NCBI GenBank assembly: GCA_934435195.1
Contig: CAKSAJ010000006.1
Coordinates: forward strand, 1-64,000
DNA from: an uncultured Schaedlerella sp.
Lineage (GTDB): Bacteria > Bacillota > Clostridia > Lachnospirales > Lachnospiraceae
Direction: 5' to 3'
DNA length: 64,000 nt
Shown here one piece after another: positions 60,790-64,000 of the stretch. The notes under the pieces are model-generated. The model saw nothing but the letters and a program-made list of their open reading frames with translations. It did no database searches and had not been told where the DNA came from. Numbering within the stretch: position 1 is the stretch's first letter; every line of letters begins with the position of its first letter. A program made the position numbers and the translations under genes.

Positions 60790-62493
60790 TTAGTAATTTC
60801 GTAATTCCTCAAATGTGTGAAATAAATTCAATTGTCCATATCCCCATTCAGGATTTGGAAATGTCATATTTGAAGGTCTGGTGGCACCGATGATAAAAAG
60901 GCTTTTAATTTGTGTGGAATCTACACTTTCCATGCCAAGATGGAACAAAATCCATTCCAGAAGGAGGGCACATGCGCCGGCGGTAATGGCAACGGACAGA
61001 CTTGAGCCGGAGCGCACTGCAAACCGATTGTTTGGTAACGAACCAAGAATAGAAATGCCGGGGGCAGTGAAATCAGGATGAATTCCATCGTAGCGGTCAT
61101 ATCCTCGTCCGGAATCCAAAGCAATCGCATTTGTATTTCCATCGTAATAAGAAACACAAATCGGTCGGGAAGCATTTCCGGGATTTGTGATTGTATAATA
61201 AGGATTCGAATTCAAAAAGAACACTTCCCCTTGGATGAAACTGCTTAACGGAAGCCACATATGAAATAGCCCGTCGATTATGCGAAGTGGCGAAATGATG
61301 ATTTTCCATATACCGGGAGAAGGTTTTTGAAAGCGAAAGAAAATCAGCTCCTGATTGGTTCGCTCTACCAATAATTTATAATCAACAATAGCTGTTGTGC
61401 CTTCTAGTAAAAACTGAAATTCATCACGTTCTGTAGTGCGGATTGTATTTCGTCCACGGATTTCACCGGAAGGAGAAACGATGGAAAAAGCAAGAATATT
61501 AGGAATACTGTTCCAAAGCTCCAACGTAAATCCGGGAACTCCTTCACCCACACGGATTTCCACAGTTGCACTATCAGCAATATTTTTTAGAGTATATTGA
61601 AAATGATGTCTTCCATTTGCTTCATTTCCTACGCCGGTGACAGGAATGATATTTGCCTTGGATGCATACAGATCCAGAAGATTGGATAATGGGAGTAAAC
61701 CGAGATGTCCACCGGAATTTGTGCCGAGTGCAATGCAGAGAATAAGCGGAAGTTTATATTTTGCAGCAAGGTCAGATAAATATTTTATAGCAAGCAAAAT
61801 GTCAGTCTCCTGATAAGCTGTTGCAGAATCAGCAATAAAATAATAGTCGCGGAGATATTGTTTGGCAGGTTTTAATTTTACAACAGCAAGAGTCGCTTCC
61901 GGGGCAGCCCCCAGAAAGTTTGCCTGCGGGGCACCGCCACCACATGCAAGACCGGCAACAAAAGTCCCATGTCCTTCGACATCTTGTGAAGGAACAATGT
62001 TCAGTGGTTGCTCTGATGCAAGCGCATCATTAATCTGGGTTTGTGTATATTCAGAGCCATAATAAAAATTGTCAGGAGGAGTTCCGGTCTGAATCGTCTG
62101 ATCCCATATAGAAAGAACCCGGGTCGAACCGTCCAGATTACGAAAAAGAGGGCTTAAATAATCAATTCCACTGTCTAAAAAACCAATCAAGACACCCTTG
62201 CCTTTCAATTGTAGAGTAGGATAATTCTGGATTGAGAGAATACCGGTCTGGTTTAGAGTTTCCATACTAATAGGGGCATAGCATTTAGGAATAGAAGCGT
62301 AAGGAAATTGCTTTAATGTGATAGGTTCAGCCTGAATGGCAGAAATATAAACACAGCGATAATTAAAATCCGCATTTTGTATACAGGAATTTTGCAAGGC
62401 AATGTCAGAGAGAAAAGAAGTCTGAATGCCATCGAGGATGAAGTCACGATAGTCTTCGGAAAGAATGCGTTCTTTGCAGAGAGAATTAGACAT
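60790..62493 (-). CDS. S8 family (subtilisin/Csp-like) serine peptidase
   Basis: This protein of about 567 residues has catalytic Asp in GFLDSGID (about 103), His in EGHGTFVAG (about 170) and Ser in RSGSSLSVA (about 498). Insertion of a long beta-rich domain between His and Ser is typical of Csp-like subtilases of Clostridia. No signal peptide is visible, as in CspA/B/C, so location is uncertain. I start at 62493, with GAGGT upstream; the open frame to 62583 lacks a site. It is convergent with the antiporter gene and transcribed alone. Confidence 0.9.
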   Translation of the reverse strand: MSNSLCKERILSEDYRDFILDGIQTSFLSDIALQNSCIQNADFNYRCVYISAIQAEPITLKQFPYASIPKCYAPISMETLNQTGILSIQNYPTLQLKGKGVLIGFLDSGIDYLSPLFRNLDGSTRVLSIWDQTIQTGTPPDNFYYGSEYTQTQINDALASEQPLNIVPSQDVEGHGTFVAGLACGGGAPQANFLGAAPEATLAVVKLKPAKQYLRDYYFIADSATAYQETDILLAIKYLSDLAAKYKLPLILCIALGTNSGGHLGLLPLSNLLDLYASKANIIPVTGVGNEANGRHHFQYTLKNIADSATVEIRVGEGVPGFTLELWNSIPNILAFSIVSPSGEIRGRNTIRTTERDEFQFLLEGTTAIVDYKLLVERTNQELIFFRFQKPSPGIWKIIISPLRIIDGLFHMWLPLSSFIQGEVFFLNSNPYYTITNPGNASRPICVSYYDGNTNAIALDSGRGYDRYDGIHPDFTAPGISILGSLPNNRFAVRSGSSLSVAITAGACALLLEWILFHLGMESVDSTQIKSLFIIGATRPSNMTFPNPEWGYGQLNLFHTFEELRNY

Positions 62494-62642
62494 GGCGGGA
62501 CCTCGTTTTTTATTAGTATATGCAGGGGATGCGCCTGCAATGATGTAGAATAAGGAAGTTGTAGATATTTTGTTACTTTTCATTTTTACGATTTTCAGGT
62601 AAGGACATGCCTAACTGGCTCTTAAAAAAGTAAAATGAAAAG

Positions 62643-62698
62643 TTGACACAGCCGTACGGCTAATAATATAATAATGTCATATTATTTAGTCGTACGGC
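62643..62698 (+). promoter_or_regulatory. Promoter with paired CCGTACGG operators of the HipB-like gene
   Basis: TTGACA (62643-62648), 18 bases, TATAAT (62667-62672). The perfect palindrome GCCGTACGGC (62651-62660) lies between the boxes. A near copy GTCGTACGGC (62689-62698) lies downstream. Each box is itself a palindrome and together they are inverted, enclosing the -10 region, fitting autorepression by two dimers. Confidence 0.8.
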
Positions 62699-62714
62699 AT
62701 ATAAAGGAGGAGAT

Positions 62715-62927
62715 ATGAAAATAACAGATTCAAAATCATTAGGTCAAGCTATTCGTGAAAGAAGAAAAGAATTAAGCTATACGCAAGTTTACTTATCGGA
62801 TTTCACAGGCCTTTCTGTGACTTTTATTTCTGATGTGGAACGTGGAAAACCAACAGCTGAGATTGAAAAAACTATCCAGTTGATAAACATTTTGGGATTA
62901 GATTTATTAGTAGAGCGACGAGGATAA
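62715..62927 (+). CDS. HipB-like XRE-family repressor
   Basis: This 70-residue helix-turn-helix protein has QAIRERRKELSYTQVYLSDF and GLSVTFISDVERGKPTAEI, then a short C-terminal strand (LDLLVERRG), matching HipB/Y4mF-type antitoxin-repressors. AAAGGAGGAG precedes the ATG. The operators in its promoter are most likely its own. A HipA kinase gene is not next to it; a small DUF3006-like gene follows 17 bases later instead. Confidence 0.88.
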   Translation: MKITDSKSLGQAIRERRKELSYTQVYLSDFTGLSVTFISDVERGKPTAEIEKTIQLINILGLDLLVERRG

Positions 62928-62944
62928 GAAAGGAGACACCATAA

Positions 62945-63115
62945 ATGTTAGTATGTGATTATATAGTAGAATCAATTGACGGAGATTACGCCAACTTAAG
63001 AAGAGTGGACAAACCAGAAGAAGAGTTAAAATTAGTTGCGAGAGCATTATTGCCGGAAAATATTGTAGAAGGCGGAAGACTGCATTACGAGATGTTGCAG
63101 TATACAATTGTGTAA
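62945..63115 (+). CDS. Small DUF3006-like protein
   Basis: This 56-residue protein is below common ORF length limits. It is preceded by AAAGGAG at good spacing and co-directional with both neighbours. YIVESIDGDYANLRRVD, then LLPENIVEGGRLHYE, matches the DUF3006 pattern (short beta-barrel: a DGD/EGD-A-L segment, LP, EGD/GG). The function is not known. It sits 17 bases after the HipB-like gene and 14 before the response regulator, so all may be co-transcribed. Confidence 0.7.
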   Translation: MLVCDYIVESIDGDYANLRRVDKPEEELKLVARALLPENIVEGGRLHYEMLQYTIV

Positions 63116-63129
63116 AGAAGAGGTGTAGC

Positions 63130-63804
63130 ATGTATAAAATATTAATTGTGGAGGATGATACGACTATTGCAAACGGTTTAAAGAATCATCTTGAAAAATG
63201 GGATTATGAGGTGGAGTGTATCACGGATTTCAAAAATATTATGGATAGCTTTACAAAAAATGAACCACAATTGGTATTGCTGGATATCGTATTGCCATTT
63301 TTTAATGGATTTCACTGGTGCCAGGAAATCAGAAAGATTTCAAAAGTTCCAATTATTTTCCTCTCATCGGCGAATGATAATATGAATATTGTGATGGCAA
63401 TGAATATGGGCGGGGATGAATTTATCGAAAAACCATTTGATTTTGCGGTGGTAACGGCGAAGGTGCAGGCTGTTTTGCGAAGAACATATGAATTCAGAGG
63501 AAACACCAACATGTTGGAATGGCATGGCGCATATTTGAATCTTTCAGATGCAACACTTCAATATCAAGAGCAGAAAACGGAGTTGACCAAAAATGAGTTC
63601 CGCATTTTACAGATGCTTATAGAAAATGCCGGGAAGATTATATCCAGAGACAATATCATTACAAGGCTCTGGGAGAGCGACGAATTTATAGATGATAATA
63701 CATTGACGGTCAATGTTGCAAGACTTCGAAGAAAGTTGGAAAAGATGGGATTGGAAAATGTGATTCTTACAAAAAAAGGTATTGGATATATGGTGGAAGC
63801 ATGA
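63130..63804 (+). CDS. OmpR-family response regulator (BceR-like)
   Basis: This 224-residue protein has a receiver domain with phospho-acceptor Asp52 (LLDIVLP), the acidic pair EDD at 8-10 and the Lys in EKPF. A winged-helix DNA-binding domain follows from about 128 (LTKNEFRILQML, then TVNVARLRRKLEKMG). Short spacing and lineage resemble BceR, which controls peptide-antibiotic ABC exporters. AAGAAGAGG precedes the ATG. Its stop overlaps the sensor kinase start. Confidence 0.9.
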   Translation: MYKILIVEDDTTIANGLKNHLEKWDYEVECITDFKNIMDSFTKNEPQLVLLDIVLPFFNGFHWCQEIRKISKVPIIFLSSANDNMNIVMAMNMGGDEFIEKPFDFAVVTAKVQAVLRRTYEFRGNTNMLEWHGAYLNLSDATLQYQEQKTELTKNEFRILQMLIENAGKIISRDNIITRLWESDEFIDDNTLTVNVARLRRKLEKMGLENVILTKKGIGYMVEA

Positions 63805-64000
63805 TAAAAATGTTTTTGAAATCAAAACAGAACGAGTTGCTGTGTTATATCGGAAGCATGCTATTATTTGTTACAGTACTATTCTTGTATGATGTAAGGA
63901 CTGATGCAATTCAATATGGGTTATTACTTTCAACTGTTTTATTCCTGCTCCATTTAACAGCACAGTTTTTCAAATTCCAAAAACGTTTATCTGAACAGGA
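63801..64000 (+). CDS. Sensor histidine kinase, N-terminal part (cut by window end)
   Basis: The ATG at 63801 overlaps the regulator stop (ATGA). The visible 66 residues contain two hydrophobic helices separated by a very short loop (IGSMLLFVTVLFLY, then YGLLLSTVLFLLHL). This is the intramembrane-sensing (BceS-like) layout, in which the kinase senses through a partner ABC transporter. The catalytic domains lie outside the window, so the assignment leans on context. Confidence 0.75.
   Translation, partial: MIKMFLKSKQNELLCYIGSMLLFVTVLFLYDVRTDAIQYGLLLSTVLFLLHLTAQFFKFQKRLSEQ

Overview
The window is low-GC DNA with strong AAGGAGG-type ribosome binding sites and consensus sigma-A promoters. The gene content points to a gut member of the Lachnospiraceae (Clostridia, Bacillota). 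Indicators include AddAB rather than RecBCD, PyrK/PyrDB, a CIRCE-controlled Hsp20, a BirA-box BioY, DUF5721, DUF1284, DUF4358, a Csp-like S8 peptidase and a BceR-like regulator. I saw no tRNA, rRNA, CRISPR array, prophage or intact transposase. Species cannot be fixed from this stretch.

Layout. 1-5 kb: an AEC-type carrier, HrcA/CIRCE-type Hsp20, a DnaJ-like protein, a small methyltransferase and a PepV-like dipeptidase. 5.5-9.7 kb: a MarR regulator with a heterodimeric ABC exporter. 10.6-13.3 kb: a metal-resistance operon (ArsR/CadC-type repressor, stand-alone HMA protein, Zn/Cd/Pb P-type ATPase). 13.5-14.6 kb: a DUF3990 (ADP-ribosyltransferase-like) gene overlapping a partner gene, a possible toxin-antitoxin pair. 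14.7-17.7 kb, minus strand: EamA permease, RluA-type pseudouridine synthase, AraC regulator. 18-20.7 kb: a glycan locus with an intact GH43 enzyme but an internally deleted sugar transporter and an internally deleted GH5 enzyme. 20.9-28.7 kb: Tex, BioY, DUF1284, dihydropyrimidinase, esterase and a condensation-like acyltransferase. 28.9-31.5 kb: pyrF-pyrK-pyrD. 31.7-38.1 kb: two PLP sulfur-amino-acid enzymes and a CjaA-like (cysteine-type) ABC importer. 38.3-42.3 kb: a broken AAA-ATPase/PDDEXK gene, a ProX-like deacylase and an Rpn-like nuclease. 42.3-49.4 kb: addB-addA. 50.4-55.7 kb: DUF5721, an SGNH/DUF4358/MBOAT/DHHW surface O-acetylation operon, and rluF. 55.8-60.7 kb: a divergent LigA, a divergent ClpX and a Kef-type antiporter. 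60.8-64 kb: an S8 peptidase, a HipB-like repressor with a DUF3006 protein, and a BceRS-like two-component system running off the end.

The most unusual content is intergenic. Three families of highly structured repeats occupy gene 3' ends. (1) A composite element of about 0.3-1 kb, five copies, has terminal inverted repeats, a roughly 250-bp nested palindrome, an array of small hairpins and a terminal hairpin. Its ends supply the stop codon of some flanking genes. (2) A roughly 70-bp palindrome built on GGGACGG...CCGTCCC, six copies, begins inside or just after the stop codon of the neighbouring gene. (3) A multi-hairpin element of about 125-142 bp has three copies. In family 1 two unrelated stem sequences occupy the same fold, so base pairing rather than sequence appears to be kept. 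I regard these families as the best candidate for an undescribed system in the window.
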